A DNA stretch of 64,000 bases. Source: an uncultured Lachnospiraceae bacterium. GTDB lineage: Bacteria > Bacillota > Clostridia > Lachnospirales > Lachnospiraceae. The DNA is taken from NCBI GenBank assembly GCA_900554205.1, contig USGM01000005.1, positions 4,736 to 68,735 on the forward strand, written 5' to 3'. The position numbers and the translations under genes are program-made. The notes below the pieces were generated by a model. The model did not search any database. It saw only the letters and a program-made list of their open reading frames with translations, and was not told the origin of the DNA. Shown piece by piece: positions 9,095 through 17,456 of the stretch (positions within the stretch are counted from its first letter, which is position 1; every line of letters begins with the position of its first letter).

Positions 9095-10346
9095 GTGTAT
9101 CCGGTATTTCAGGCAGAGCCCGGTCTGGGACAGGGTGTTTGGCGGGTTTCGGGAAAAATATGTTTCTTATGGGAAGTTTACCGGAAATGTTGTGCTGCGC
9201 AGCGTGTCACAGGAAGAGCTTGAGACACTGGAGGGTTTTTTCGGAAAGAGTTTTCATGGTCAGAAGAGTATTACAATCTCCGCAGAGAAATTTGGGAAGG
9301 CATTGGGAGACAGCCGATTCGGGGCGGTGGAACCGGTGCAGCTGTTAGAACTGTTTTTTGGCGAAAGGATGGTCGGCAGGAGAGAAGAAATAGAGGCAGA
9401 GGAAAGGCGACGCCGGGAGATTCTGGAGCAGGCGGCTGTGCGTTACGCGGCAACTGCTGCCGCAGACTGGCTGCCGCTCCTTTCAGAGATGTTATGGGGC
9501 GGCAGGACAAGAAATATTACAGAATGGGCAAGACAGCTTTTCCTTTCAGCTGACATTATGAATGCATTACCCTATCGGCAGGACAGACTGCTGTATCTGG
9601 CTGTGTTTGCGACGGAAGTCACAGGAAATCCACATGCGTTTGACAGGGGCAGTGAGGATGGCGAATTGCTGTTCAGGCTGATTCAGATGGATTGCAGGGC
9701 GCGCAACATTGTGATTCCTGAGCAGAAGATTTTTCCGACATTTACAAGACAGCGCTATTTCCTGAAAACCGGGATTCTTCTGGATGACCTTTCAAATTAT
9801 GCCCTGCTCTTTGGGATGCATGCGGTGAAAGCGGACGGGAGCATACATCCGGGAATGGAGGGCTTCGCGGAGGAAGGAGATATGCTGCAGGTTCCGATGG
9901 CAGTAATTGCCCGCTGGAAGGAAGTGAGCTGTCCGGACAGAACAGCCTATATTGTGGAAAATCCGTCTGTGTTTGCGGTATTGTGTGGAAAAATGCAGGG
10001 AAAGGCGGCCTGTATGTGCATGAACGGACAACCGAAGATGGCGGCACTACTGGTGCTTGATCTGCTGGCAGCGGCGGGGGTAAAAATATTTTATGCAGGA
10101 GATTTTGACCCGGAGGGGCTGCTTATTGCCCAGAAAATTTCGGAATATTATCAGGGAGAATTTGAATTCTGGCACATGGGGGCTGAGGATTATGAAAGCT
10201 GCCGGTCAAATGAGGGAATTTCGGACAGGAGATTAAAAAGCCTACAGAACATCAGGGATGAAAGACTTCTTCCTGTGGTGCGTCTGCTGCAGGAGTGTAG
10301 GGTCGCGGGCTATCAGGAAAAGCTTTTGGGGGTCTACCAATTATAA
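9072..10346 (+). CDS. jetD: Wadjet type II Toprim nuclease subunit JetD (DUF2399/TIGR02679 family)
   Basis: JetD is the Toprim-fold nuclease that cuts the plasmid once the SMC motor has looped it. The Toprim acidic motifs are visible: IVENPSVF near residue 295 (catalytic Glu) and FYAGDFDPEGLLIA near residue 338 (DxD). No ATG fits well: an in-frame ATG at 9012 lies deep inside jetC and lacks a ribosome-binding site. The TTG at 9072 follows AGGGGCGGAAA (9061-9071), so I place the start there (424 aa, 23-bp overlap with jetC). All four components appear intact, so the system is predicted functional. Confidence 0.9.
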   Translation: MGRQEEIECIRYFRQSPVWDRVFGGFREKYVSYGKFTGNVVLRSVSQEELETLEGFFGKSFHGQKSITISAEKFGKALGDSRFGAVEPVQLLELFFGERMVGRREEIEAEERRRREILEQAAVRYAATAAADWLPLLSEMLWGGRTRNITEWARQLFLSADIMNALPYRQDRLLYLAVFATEVTGNPHAFDRGSEDGELLFRLIQMDCRARNIVIPEQKIFPTFTRQRYFLKTGILLDDLSNYALLFGMHAVKADGSIHPGMEGFAEEGDMLQVPMAVIARWKEVSCPDRTAYIVENPSVFAVLCGKMQGKAACMCMNGQPKMAALLVLDLLAAAGVKIFYAGDFDPEGLLIAQKISEYYQGEFEFWHMGAEDYESCRSNEGISDRRLKSLQNIRDERLLPVVRLLQECRVAGYQEKLLGVYQL

Positions 10347-10361
10347 AGAGGACAATAAACT

Positions 10362-10394
10362 ACGGGTTGCTTTTCAGCGGCCCGTTTTTCTTTT
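10362..10394 (+). terminator. Rho-independent terminator after jetD
   Basis: A 10-bp stem (ACGGGTTGCT with AGCGGCCCGT, including two G-U pairs), loop TTTC, then TTTTTCTTTT. It ends 16 nt after the jetD stop and closes the Wadjet operon. Confidence 0.85.
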
Positions 10395-10430
10395 ATGCTT
10401 AAGCAAGAAAAGCAAAAGGAGGGCAGGGGC

Positions 10431-11024
10431 ATGAGTCAGAGCTGGGTTCCATCTTTTTTGAAAGAGTCCTACAAGGGCGGCGGGGAGATCGCGATACGGT
10501 CGCAGCTGCTTACCGACAGAACGATCTTTTTACAGGGAGAGATCACGGAGGAGACAGCGAACGAATTTCTCCTTCAGATGCTATACCTGAAGAGGCAGGG
10601 GAGCGAGCCGGTCAATCTCTACATCAACAGCGGAGGCGGTTCGGTGAATGCGGGCATGGCAATCTACGACATGCTCCAGAGCATGGACATGGAGGTGAAC
10701 ATTTACTGCGTCGGCATCGCGGCGAGCATGGCGGCAATCATCCTCGCGGGAGGGCAGCAGGGACACAGGTTCATCCTGCCGCATTCCCGGACGATGATAC
10801 ACGAACCGATGATTTCACAGGGAGTCGGCGGTTCGGCAAGCTCCATCAAGAATATTTCCGATTCCATCCTTCAGACGCGGGAGCTTTTAAACGGGGTGCT
10901 CTGCAAGCATACGCACCACACGCCGGAAGAGATGGCGGAAGAGATCTCGTATGACCATTACATGAACGCCGAGGAAACAGTGGCATTCGGAATCTGCGAC
11001 CGGATTGTCACGACACCGTTTTGA
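10431..11024 (+). CDS. ClpP-like serine protease
   Basis: A 197-residue member of the ClpP (S14) family. The catalytic triad reads Ser99 (GIAASMA), His124 (MIHEPM) and Asp175 (SYDHYM), matching the spacing of housekeeping ClpP. The oxyanion-region NSGGGSVNAGMAIYDM is present. The ATG at 10431 follows AAAGGAGGG with 7 nt spacing; an upstream in-frame ATG at 10395 lies in the T-run of the preceding terminator. It sits 24 bp ahead of a VirD4-like ATPase rather than with clpX or tig, which suggests the accessory ClpP-like proteases seen in clostridial conjugative elements. Its partner unfoldase, if any, is not in this window. Confidence 0.85.
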   Translation: MSQSWVPSFLKESYKGGGEIAIRSQLLTDRTIFLQGEITEETANEFLLQMLYLKRQGSEPVNLYINSGGGSVNAGMAIYDMLQSMDMEVNIYCVGIAASMAAIILAGGQQGHRFILPHSRTMIHEPMISQGVGGSASSIKNISDSILQTRELLNGVLCKHTHHTPEEMAEEISYDHYMNAEETVAFGICDRIVTTPF

Positions 11025-11048
11025 CAAATTCATAAGGAGGGCAACGCG

Positions 11049-12314
11049 ATGGAAACGATACATCAGAACGACCTGATTCTTGCAGCTGACAGATATTACA
11101 GCATGGATTGTTACCAGACCAGGCGCAACAACAATGTTCTTGTGGTTGGGGCGGCAGGAACCGGAAAAACCCGAAGCATTGTGATCCCGAATCTGCTTCA
11201 GGCATATGGCAGCTACATCATCTCGGATCCCAAAGGCGACCTGTACCCGGAATACGGGAGGTATCTCCGGGAGAAGGGTTACATTGTGAAGCGGCTGAAT
11301 CTGGATAATCCTGCAAAGTCCGTCCATTACAACTTCTTCCGCTACATCCGCAGCGAGAAGGACATCATCAAGCTTGCGCACATGCTCGCTTATGTGGACG
11401 AGGGTTACACCGGACAGGATCCCTTCTGGGACAGGGCGGCAGAGGTGCTTCTCACCTGTATCATCAGCTTCCTCTGGAAGTACCGTCCAAAGGAGGAGCA
11501 GACGCTGGAATCAATCTACAAGCTGATCGGCTGCTGCAGGCTGGATGAGGGGAATGACCAGGAAAAGACGCCGTTTGACCGCATCATGGAATCGGTCGGG
11601 GCGAAGGAACCACAGTCCTTCACCTATAAACAGTACTTAAAGTTCCGGGTCGGCGCGGTGAGGACGATGAAGTCGATCCTTATCACACTGACGACAAAGC
11701 TGGGCAAGTATGACTGCCGGGAAATCAGCCAGATGCTTGCCTATGATGAGCTTGACATTGCCTCCATAGGGCATAAAAGGACGGCAATCTTTGTCACGGT
11801 GAGTGATACCGACCGGTCCATGGATGACCTTGCCAACATCTTTTTCACGCAAGCGATGAACGAACTGTGCTACGAGGCGGATCACCACTGCCGCGGACAC
11901 CGGCTTCCGCTGGATGTGAGGTTCATCATGGACGACTTTGCCACAAACTGCAGGATCAACGAATTTCCGAGGATGATTTCGGGTGTCAGGTCGAGGGGAA
12001 TATCGACCATGCTGATGATTCAGGCGGAGTCCCAGCTGGAGGAGGGATATGGAAGGGACAGCTCGACCATAATCGGAAACTGCGACACCTATGTCTATCT
12101 GGGTGGCAACGACATCAACACTGCGGAGAGCGTTGCGAGGCGGTGCGACATGCCGCTGTCGGAGATCCTGTACATGCCGGTTGAAACCAACTGGATCTTC
12201 CGAAGAGGAGAGCAGCCGGTCAACGGCAGGAATTTCGACATGGAAAGCTTCCGCCGGGAGAAGCAGCTACAGAGCTTGAAAAAAGCAGAGGAAAGAGGGC
12301 GTGCTGTAAGTTGA
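11049..12314 (+). CDS. VirD4/TraG-like type IV coupling ATPase lacking the membrane domain
   Basis: A 421-residue member of the VirD4/TraG coupling-protein superfamily, hexameric ATPases that feed DNA into type IV secretion channels. Walker A GAAGTGKT is at residues 34-41, followed by IPNLLQAYGSYIISDPKGDLYPEYG. Walker B FIMDDFATN is near residue 290 and NCDTYVYLGGND near 350. Usual clostridial VirD4-like proteins are about 600 aa with N-terminal membrane helices; here the protein starts just before Walker A, so it should be soluble. No relaxase, VirB4 or pilus genes are nearby. It is probably co-transcribed with the ClpP-like gene upstream. It may be a remnant of an integrative element or a self-contained module. 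Confidence 0.85.
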   Translation: METIHQNDLILAADRYYSMDCYQTRRNNNVLVVGAAGTGKTRSIVIPNLLQAYGSYIISDPKGDLYPEYGRYLREKGYIVKRLNLDNPAKSVHYNFFRYIRSEKDIIKLAHMLAYVDEGYTGQDPFWDRAAEVLLTCIISFLWKYRPKEEQTLESIYKLIGCCRLDEGNDQEKTPFDRIMESVGAKEPQSFTYKQYLKFRVGAVRTMKSILITLTTKLGKYDCREISQMLAYDELDIASIGHKRTAIFVTVSDTDRSMDDLANIFFTQAMNELCYEADHHCRGHRLPLDVRFIMDDFATNCRINEFPRMISGVRSRGISTMLMIQAESQLEEGYGRDSSTIIGNCDTYVYLGGNDINTAESVARRCDMPLSEILYMPVETNWIFRRGEQPVNGRNFDMESFRREKQLQSLKKAEERGRAVS

Positions 12315-12330
12315 CAGCACGTTTTCTTTT
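12300..12330 (+). terminator. Terminator overlapping the stop codon of the coupling ATPase
   Basis: CGTGCTGT and ACAGCACG form a perfect 8-bp stem around a 6-nt loop, followed by TTTTCTTTT. The TGA stop at 12312-12314 straddles the loop and the 3' arm, so a terminating ribosome would sit on the hairpin. Confidence 0.85.
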
Positions 12331-12429
12331 ACCTATACTGTAATTGGTATATGAGGATGCCGCCGGCTCTTATGGCCTGCTATCAATATCGACGTTCTTG
12401 AAATGATATTAGGAATAGGAGGTATGCTT

Positions 12430-12762
12430 ATGAGAGAGTTTGAGTATCCGGTCTTGGACTGTGAGGCGATTGGCGGCAGAATCCGGGAGGAACGGGTAAG
12501 GCGCAGCTTTACCATACAGGAGGTGTGTGACGCACTTTCGGTTTCTCCCCAGGCAGTGGGAAAGTGGCAGCGTGGAGAGTCCTTGCCGAGCATTGACAAT
12601 CTGGTTGCCCTGTGTACCCTGTTTGATGTATCGTTGGAAGGCATCCTGTTCGGAGAGGACAGGATGTCTTTTCGATGGGCTATGTCGGCTCTCCGGCAGC
12701 GTATCGGCAGATTCACAGCACGACCGAAAAGTATTGCCGGGAAATGGCAGGAGAGATTATGA
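12430..12762 (+). CDS. XRE-family HTH regulator
   Basis: A 110-residue protein with a helix-turn-helix of the Cro/C1 type: GGRIREERVRRSFTIQEVCD, then ALSVSPQAVGKWQRGESLPS as recognition helix, and IDNLVALCTLFDVSLEGILFG. After about residue 75 a basic tail (RQRIGRFTARPKSIAGK) follows, without a recognisable effector domain. The ATG at 12430 has AGGAGG 7 nt upstream; ATGs at 12403 and 12424 are too far or too close to it. It may regulate the ClpP/VirD4 module upstream or be an orphan. Confidence 0.8.
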   Translation: MREFEYPVLDCEAIGGRIREERVRRSFTIQEVCDALSVSPQAVGKWQRGESLPSIDNLVALCTLFDVSLEGILFGEDRMSFRWAMSALRQRIGRFTARPKSIAGKWQERL

Positions 12763-12871
12763 AATATTACCGATAAATTCCACTAATTCAACTCTGAGTA
12801 GAAAAATTTGGTATTTTCTCTTTAAAAAACAACCACACATGAAATCAACGCTTCTTCTCAACTATGCTTGA

Positions 12872-12880
12872 TGCTATAAT
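12872..12880 (+). promoter_or_regulatory. Extended -10 promoter of the XRE/ABC exporter operon
   Basis: TG-C-TATAAT, 42 bp upstream of the next ATG, in a 160-bp AT-rich gap. No clear -35 is seen. A very similar stretch (gatg-TATAATGGGTA-aaatca) precedes the DNA glycosylase gene at 22228, so both genes may use the same weak extended -10 type. Confidence 0.5.
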
Positions 12881-12922
12881 GGGTACAAATCAACCGACAG
12901 GTGAAAACAGGAGGAGCGGGAC

Positions 12923-13813
12923 ATGACATTTGCAAGTACCTTACAGCAGCTACGAAAGGAAAAGAAGATTACGCAGGAGCAGCTGGCTTCACATCTTGGA
13001 GTCAGCGGGCAGGCGGTCTCTAAATGGGAGAACGGGAGCTATCCGGAGGGTGATCTGATTCCGAAAATAGCAGATTTCTTTGAAGTTTCTACGGATTACC
13101 TCTATGGCAGGGAGCATAGGAATGTCACAATTGAACAGCAGGTGCTGGATGCACTGCAAGGGACAGAATGTGATGATTACTTTGCACTGATAGACAGACT
13201 GAACTGGGCATTCCAGATCGGGGCATGGGCAAACAATAAGACATATTATAACCGGCCTTATTTAGAGGAAGGCGCCCCAAAAACAGCGGCGGTTCTGACT
13301 AATGACAAGGGTTTTTCCTATCAGAATCTGAGCAAAAATAATAACTTTCATCTCTTTTTTACGGAACCGGAGAAGGATGCCGGATTACTGGCATGGGTAG
13401 AGAACAAACCGAAGGTGAGAAAATTGTTCGGCTTTCTTGCGGAAGAAGAAAATGTCAAAATCCTGACCTATCTTTATTCCCTTGGCTATGGGGAATATGC
13501 AAGCAGGGAAACAATCTCAAAAGCGCTTGGAATCCGTTTGGAGAAAGTAGAGAAAGCCTTGGATTTTTTGCAGACAGAGCTGGCGGCACCGGGCAGTGGA
13601 AATGGACCTTGCGTCCAGATACGCCTTGTTGACAAGGATGGAAAGATGGAAACGGCATACGGAGTGGATATGACAATCGGTGGATTGCTGTTCGGATTGT
13701 TCGCAGTGGCAGATTCTTATGTAGACACGCCCTGTGGCTATTATATGCAGATTAGCAACAGATCGAAAAGCTGGATCAAGAGGAAGGTGACGGAAGAAAA
13801 TGGCGGAGTTTAA
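12923..13813 (+). CDS. XRE-family regulator with C-terminal effector region
   Basis: A 296-residue protein. Residues 1-68 are a typical XRE HTH (LRKEKKITQEQLASHLGVSG, AVSKWENGSYPEGDLIPKIA, STDYLYG). The remaining 230 residues are unlike simple XRE repressors. They include a winged-helix-like stretch near 185-225 (YLYSLGYGEYASRETISKAL, LGIRLEKVEKALDFL) and a C-terminus with a Gly-rich IGGLLFGLFAVADSY segment. The gene overlaps the downstream ABC exporter by 14 bp, so it very likely controls that exporter, perhaps sensing its substrate. AGGAGG is present upstream. Confidence 0.85.
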   Translation: MTFASTLQQLRKEKKITQEQLASHLGVSGQAVSKWENGSYPEGDLIPKIADFFEVSTDYLYGREHRNVTIEQQVLDALQGTECDDYFALIDRLNWAFQIGAWANNKTYYNRPYLEEGAPKTAAVLTNDKGFSYQNLSKNNNFHLFFTEPEKDAGLLAWVENKPKVRKLFGFLAEEENVKILTYLYSLGYGEYASRETISKALGIRLEKVEKALDFLQTELAAPGSGNGPCVQIRLVDKDGKMETAYGVDMTIGGLLFGLFAVADSYVDTPCGYYMQISNRSKSWIKRKVTEENGGV

Positions 13814-15656
13814 GGAGAGAACGGATAATCCGTTACACCGGAAGTTTGGCATATGGAGCAATACGCGCTATGTTCTGGCAAAGTGTAGGCAATACTGTCC
13901 GTCAGTTATCCCGATCGCAATCTTAGGAGTGGTCTGCGGGTCGGTGCTGGGGTATTTCTGGGGGATTTTCGGAAAATACGTGATTGATCTGATACAGTCA
14001 GGCGTATCGGAAGAGGAGAGTGTCAGGGCGCTGCTGCGTATTCTCGCCGTGGGAGGTGCTGTGGCAGCAGCTCTGTTGTTCGGCAATACCTATTCCGGCT
14101 GTAAGACATGGTATCGTTATATCTTCGTCCGTATGCGGATGATAACAGAGCGGGTGGATAAGGCGCTGCGGCTGGATTATGAGATGCTGGAAAAGCCGGA
14201 GATTCTCGACGTCCAACAGAGGGCGGAGCAGGCGACCGGAGGAAACAACAACGGTGTCGAGGGAATGATGCATCTGATGGCGGGTATGGCGACGAGTCTG
14301 TTCACGGTGCTCGTCACGTTCGGCGCGGTCTGCGTTCTTGACTTCCGGCTGATCCTTGTCCTGATTGTACTGGGAATTTTACAGGGACTTCACTACAATT
14401 ACGTCGTCAAGCTCTGCAAACGGGAGGTGTGGGATAAGCTGGCTCCGGTCTGGCGACAGGAGTATTACATGAACCGTGTGACGCAGGATTTTGACTATGC
14501 GAAGGACATCAGACTGTTCCGTCTGGCGGATTTCCTGCTCGGAAAACAGAGGAAGGTCTTTGAGAAAAAGGAAGAGCGCATGGATTATCACTATAATCAG
14601 TGGTTCCGCCATGCACTGCTCGTGCGGGGCGTGTATCTGGTCGGCAGTGCATTGATCTATGGTGTACTCGTGTATTCTGTTCTGCGGAAGGGCATGTCGA
14701 TTGGTAATTTTACTCTGTATCTGACGCTTGCAATGTCCTTTTCCGGGAGCCTCAGCTCGTTTTTACAGTCTCTCGGCGAGTATGGAAAAGCATCGCTGGA
14801 GGTGGATGATTTCCGAACCTTTATGGAACTGGAGCTGGGAGATGGAAAGGATGCGCTGCCGCTGCCGGAGGCAGAGGATTATGTCATTGAGTTTCATGAC
14901 GTGGGCTACCGTTATCTGAAGGCTGAGAAAAATGCGCTGGAGCATCTGAATCTAACCCTTCACGCGGGAGAGAAGCTGGCGGTTGTCGGCATCAACGGCG
15001 CGGGAAAGAGCACCATGATAAAGCTGCTTCTGCGGCTGTATGACCCGACGGAGGGCTATATTACGTTAAATGGCGTGGACATCAGACGCTACCGGCGCGA
15101 GGATTACTACCGCCTATTCTCGCCGGTATTTCAGAATGTTGAGGTCATGGCGTTCCCCGTCGCGGAGAATGTGTCCATGAAAGCCAGGGAGGAGACGGAT
15201 TTTAGACAGGCAATGAACGCACTCCGGGAGGCGGGGCTTGGCGAGAAGCTCGAAGCATTGCCAAAGGGGATAGAGACGGAGCTGTTGAAGATTGTGGATG
15301 AGGAGGGCGTGGATCTGTCCGGCGGCGAGAAGCAGAAGCTGGCGCTGGCGAGGGCACTCTATAAGGCGGCGCCCATCGTTGTTCTGGACGAGCCGACTTC
15401 GGCGCTGGATGCGCTGGCGGAGCAGCAGCTTTATGAGCGGTTTGACCATATGATCGGGAAGAAATCCGCGGTTTACATATCCCATAGGCTCGCTTCCACC
15501 AGATTCTGTGACCGCATTGCCATGTTTCAGGACGGTCATATGATCGAGCTTGGCAGTCATGAGGAGCTGATGGCACAGGGCGGAGAGTATGCCCATATGT
15601 TTGAGGTACAGGCACAATATTACCGGGAAGAACAGGAGGTGGGGGCTGATGCTTAA
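13800..15656 (+). CDS. ABC exporter half-transporter (membrane + ATPase), first subunit
   Basis: A 618-residue type I ABC exporter half: six predicted membrane helices in residues 30-330, then a nucleotide-binding domain. Walker A VGINGAGKST is near residue 398, signature DLSGGEKQKLALARAL near 505, Walker B IVVLDEPTSALD near 527, and H-loop YISHRLAS near 560. It overlaps the following half-transporter by 8 bp, so the pair should form a heterodimer. Likely cargo is a peptide or drug; no biosynthetic genes lie next to it. The XRE regulator overlaps the 5' end. Confidence 0.92.
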   Translation: MAEFKERTDNPLHRKFGIWSNTRYVLAKCRQYCPSVIPIAILGVVCGSVLGYFWGIFGKYVIDLIQSGVSEEESVRALLRILAVGGAVAAALLFGNTYSGCKTWYRYIFVRMRMITERVDKALRLDYEMLEKPEILDVQQRAEQATGGNNNGVEGMMHLMAGMATSLFTVLVTFGAVCVLDFRLILVLIVLGILQGLHYNYVVKLCKREVWDKLAPVWRQEYYMNRVTQDFDYAKDIRLFRLADFLLGKQRKVFEKKEERMDYHYNQWFRHALLVRGVYLVGSALIYGVLVYSVLRKGMSIGNFTLYLTLAMSFSGSLSSFLQSLGEYGKASLEVDDFRTFMELELGDGKDALPLPEAEDYVIEFHDVGYRYLKAEKNALEHLNLTLHAGEKLAVVGINGAGKSTMIKLLLRLYDPTEGYITLNGVDIRRYRREDYYRLFSPVFQNVEVMAFPVAENVSMKAREETDFRQAMNALREAGLGEKLEALPKGIETELLKIVDEEGVDLSGGEKQKLALARALYKAAPIVVLDEPTSALDALAEQQLYERFDHMIGKKSAVYISHRLASTRFCDRIAMFQDGHMIELGSHEELMAQGGEYAHMFEVQAQYYREEQEVGADA

Positions 15657-17433
15657 GAAAATAATTGCTGTGATCCGCACCCTGTTTCCGACGGCGGCGC
15701 GCAGGTATCCGATGTTCTTTGTCATGGAAGGCTTAAAAACAGTCATCAGTATTTTACAGCCGTTCCTTGGCATTCTGGTGACACCGCTTCTGGTGGATGA
15801 ATTGTGCAATGCGCGCAGCGTGGAGCGGATCGTGCAGTATGTCGCCATTATTGTCGTTGGAGAATGCCTTCTGCAGACGGCAGCTTCCTGGCTGGATACG
15901 GCATTGCAGAAGTACCAGCAGCGGCTGGACAATTACTTTTCCATGCAGATGGGAAGGCATTCCATGGGGCTGGACTTTCAGCTGACGGAGGACAAGAAGG
16001 CGCTGGATCAGCTCGAGAAGGCGAAAACAGGCATGGCATGGTACTCCGGCGGCGTTTACGGGATCGCGGAGCAGGTCTTTATGTTCTTCGGCAACTGTTT
16101 CAAGATTGGCGGCTTTGTCACGCTGATCGTTGTAAATGCACCGGTGCTGCTGGCGGTGATTCTTGTCTATGCCCTGATAGGCCTGTTCATCACGAACAAG
16201 TGCAACAAAATTGAGCTGGCTGCCTACGGCAGCCTGTCAAAATTAAACAGACTGTTCAGCTATTTCGGATGGGAGATTGTGGATTTCCGGTACGGAAAGG
16301 ACATCCGGCTGTACCAGGCGCGGGAGCTGATGCTGCACAAGTGGAAGACGAACACCGACGCGAGCATCGGCGTGTGGAGGCAGCAGGGGGATTCCACATA
16401 TCCCCATCAGATGATCCGCAGCGCTGCCGATGTTGTGCGGCAGCTCATCACTTACGCCTATGTCGGCATATTGGCGATACGAAAGGTCTTCTCCATCGGT
16501 ATTTTTACGCAGATGATCGAGACGGCGGGGGCGCTTGACGCGACGCTGGGCGGGCTGACATGGAATATCACCGAACTGATCAAACGCTGCAATTATGCCT
16601 ATGAATATGTGCTGTTCATGGAGTACCCGGAGGCGATCCCGAAGGGCACGGCGCAGGTGGAGAAGAAGCAGCACCGCATTGAATTCCGCAATGTGACCTT
16701 TTCCTACCCCGGAACGGATAAGAAGGTGCTGGACGGTATCAATATCACGGTGGAGCCGGGAGAGCATCTCTCTATCGTAGGCTTGAACGGAGCGGGAAAG
16801 ACGACCTTTATCAAGCTGCTGTGCAGGCTTTACGATCCTACCTCGGGGGAGATCCTGCTGGATGGGAAGAATATCAAGGACTATGATTACGCAGAATATA
16901 TGGAGCAGTTTGCGCCGGTATTTCAGGACTTTAAGCTGTTCGGCTTCACAATGGGAGAGAATGTGCTGCTGAAGGAAACAGAGCTTCAGACGCCGGAGGA
17001 ACGACAGAAGCTGGATGCGCTGTTAAAGCAGGTGGAGCTGGACGGAATGGTCGGCAAATTGTCCAAGGGAGCGGATACCACGCTCTTTAAGATGTTTGAG
17101 GAGGACGGTGTCGAACCCTCCGGCGGAGAACAGCAGAAGCTGGCGATTGCGCGTGCACTATACAAGAACGCGCCGGTCATCATCCTCGATGAGCCGACGG
17201 CGGCGCTTGACCCGATTGCGGAGTACGAGATCTACAGACAGTTCCACACGCTCGTCGGGGACAAGACGGCATTCTACATCTCACACCGCCTGTCGAGCTG
17301 TCGTTTCTGTGACCGGATAGCGGTATTCTCGGACGGAAAGATTGCAGAGTACGGAAGCCATGACGAGCTTGCGGCTGTTCCGGGCGGAATCTATGCTAAA
17401 ATGTTCGAGGCGCAGGCACAGTATTACCGGTAG
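15649..17433 (+). CDS. ABC exporter half-transporter, second subunit
   Basis: A 594-residue partner of the preceding exporter. Membrane helices occupy residues 20-320. Walker A VGLNGAGKTT is near residue 377, signature EPSGGEQQKLAIARAL near 484 (PSGGE instead of LSGGQ), Walker B VIILDEPTAALD near 507, H-loop YISHRLSS near 540. The ATG at 15649 follows AGGAGGTGGGGGCTG; a longer in-frame start lies within the upstream gene. The two NBDs are clearly different from each other, consistent with one degenerate and one consensus ATP site as in many heterodimeric exporters. Confidence 0.92.
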   Translation: MLKKIIAVIRTLFPTAARRYPMFFVMEGLKTVISILQPFLGILVTPLLVDELCNARSVERIVQYVAIIVVGECLLQTAASWLDTALQKYQQRLDNYFSMQMGRHSMGLDFQLTEDKKALDQLEKAKTGMAWYSGGVYGIAEQVFMFFGNCFKIGGFVTLIVVNAPVLLAVILVYALIGLFITNKCNKIELAAYGSLSKLNRLFSYFGWEIVDFRYGKDIRLYQARELMLHKWKTNTDASIGVWRQQGDSTYPHQMIRSAADVVRQLITYAYVGILAIRKVFSIGIFTQMIETAGALDATLGGLTWNITELIKRCNYAYEYVLFMEYPEAIPKGTAQVEKKQHRIEFRNVTFSYPGTDKKVLDGINITVEPGEHLSIVGLNGAGKTTFIKLLCRLYDPTSGEILLDGKNIKDYDYAEYMEQFAPVFQDFKLFGFTMGENVLLKETELQTPEERQKLDALLKQVELDGMVGKLSKGADTTLFKMFEEDGVEPSGGEQQKLAIARALYKNAPVIILDEPTAALDPIAEYEIYRQFHTLVGDKTAFYISHRLSSCRFCDRIAVFSDGKIAEYGSHDELAAVPGGIYAKMFEAQAQYYR

Positions 17434-17456
17434 GGAATGCGGCACAGAAGAAAAAA

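Noticed and set aside
15114..15932. Minus-strand open frame (272 aa) opposite the ABC exporter pair
   Set aside because: It overlaps conserved Walker and signature regions of both exporter genes and has no motif of its own.
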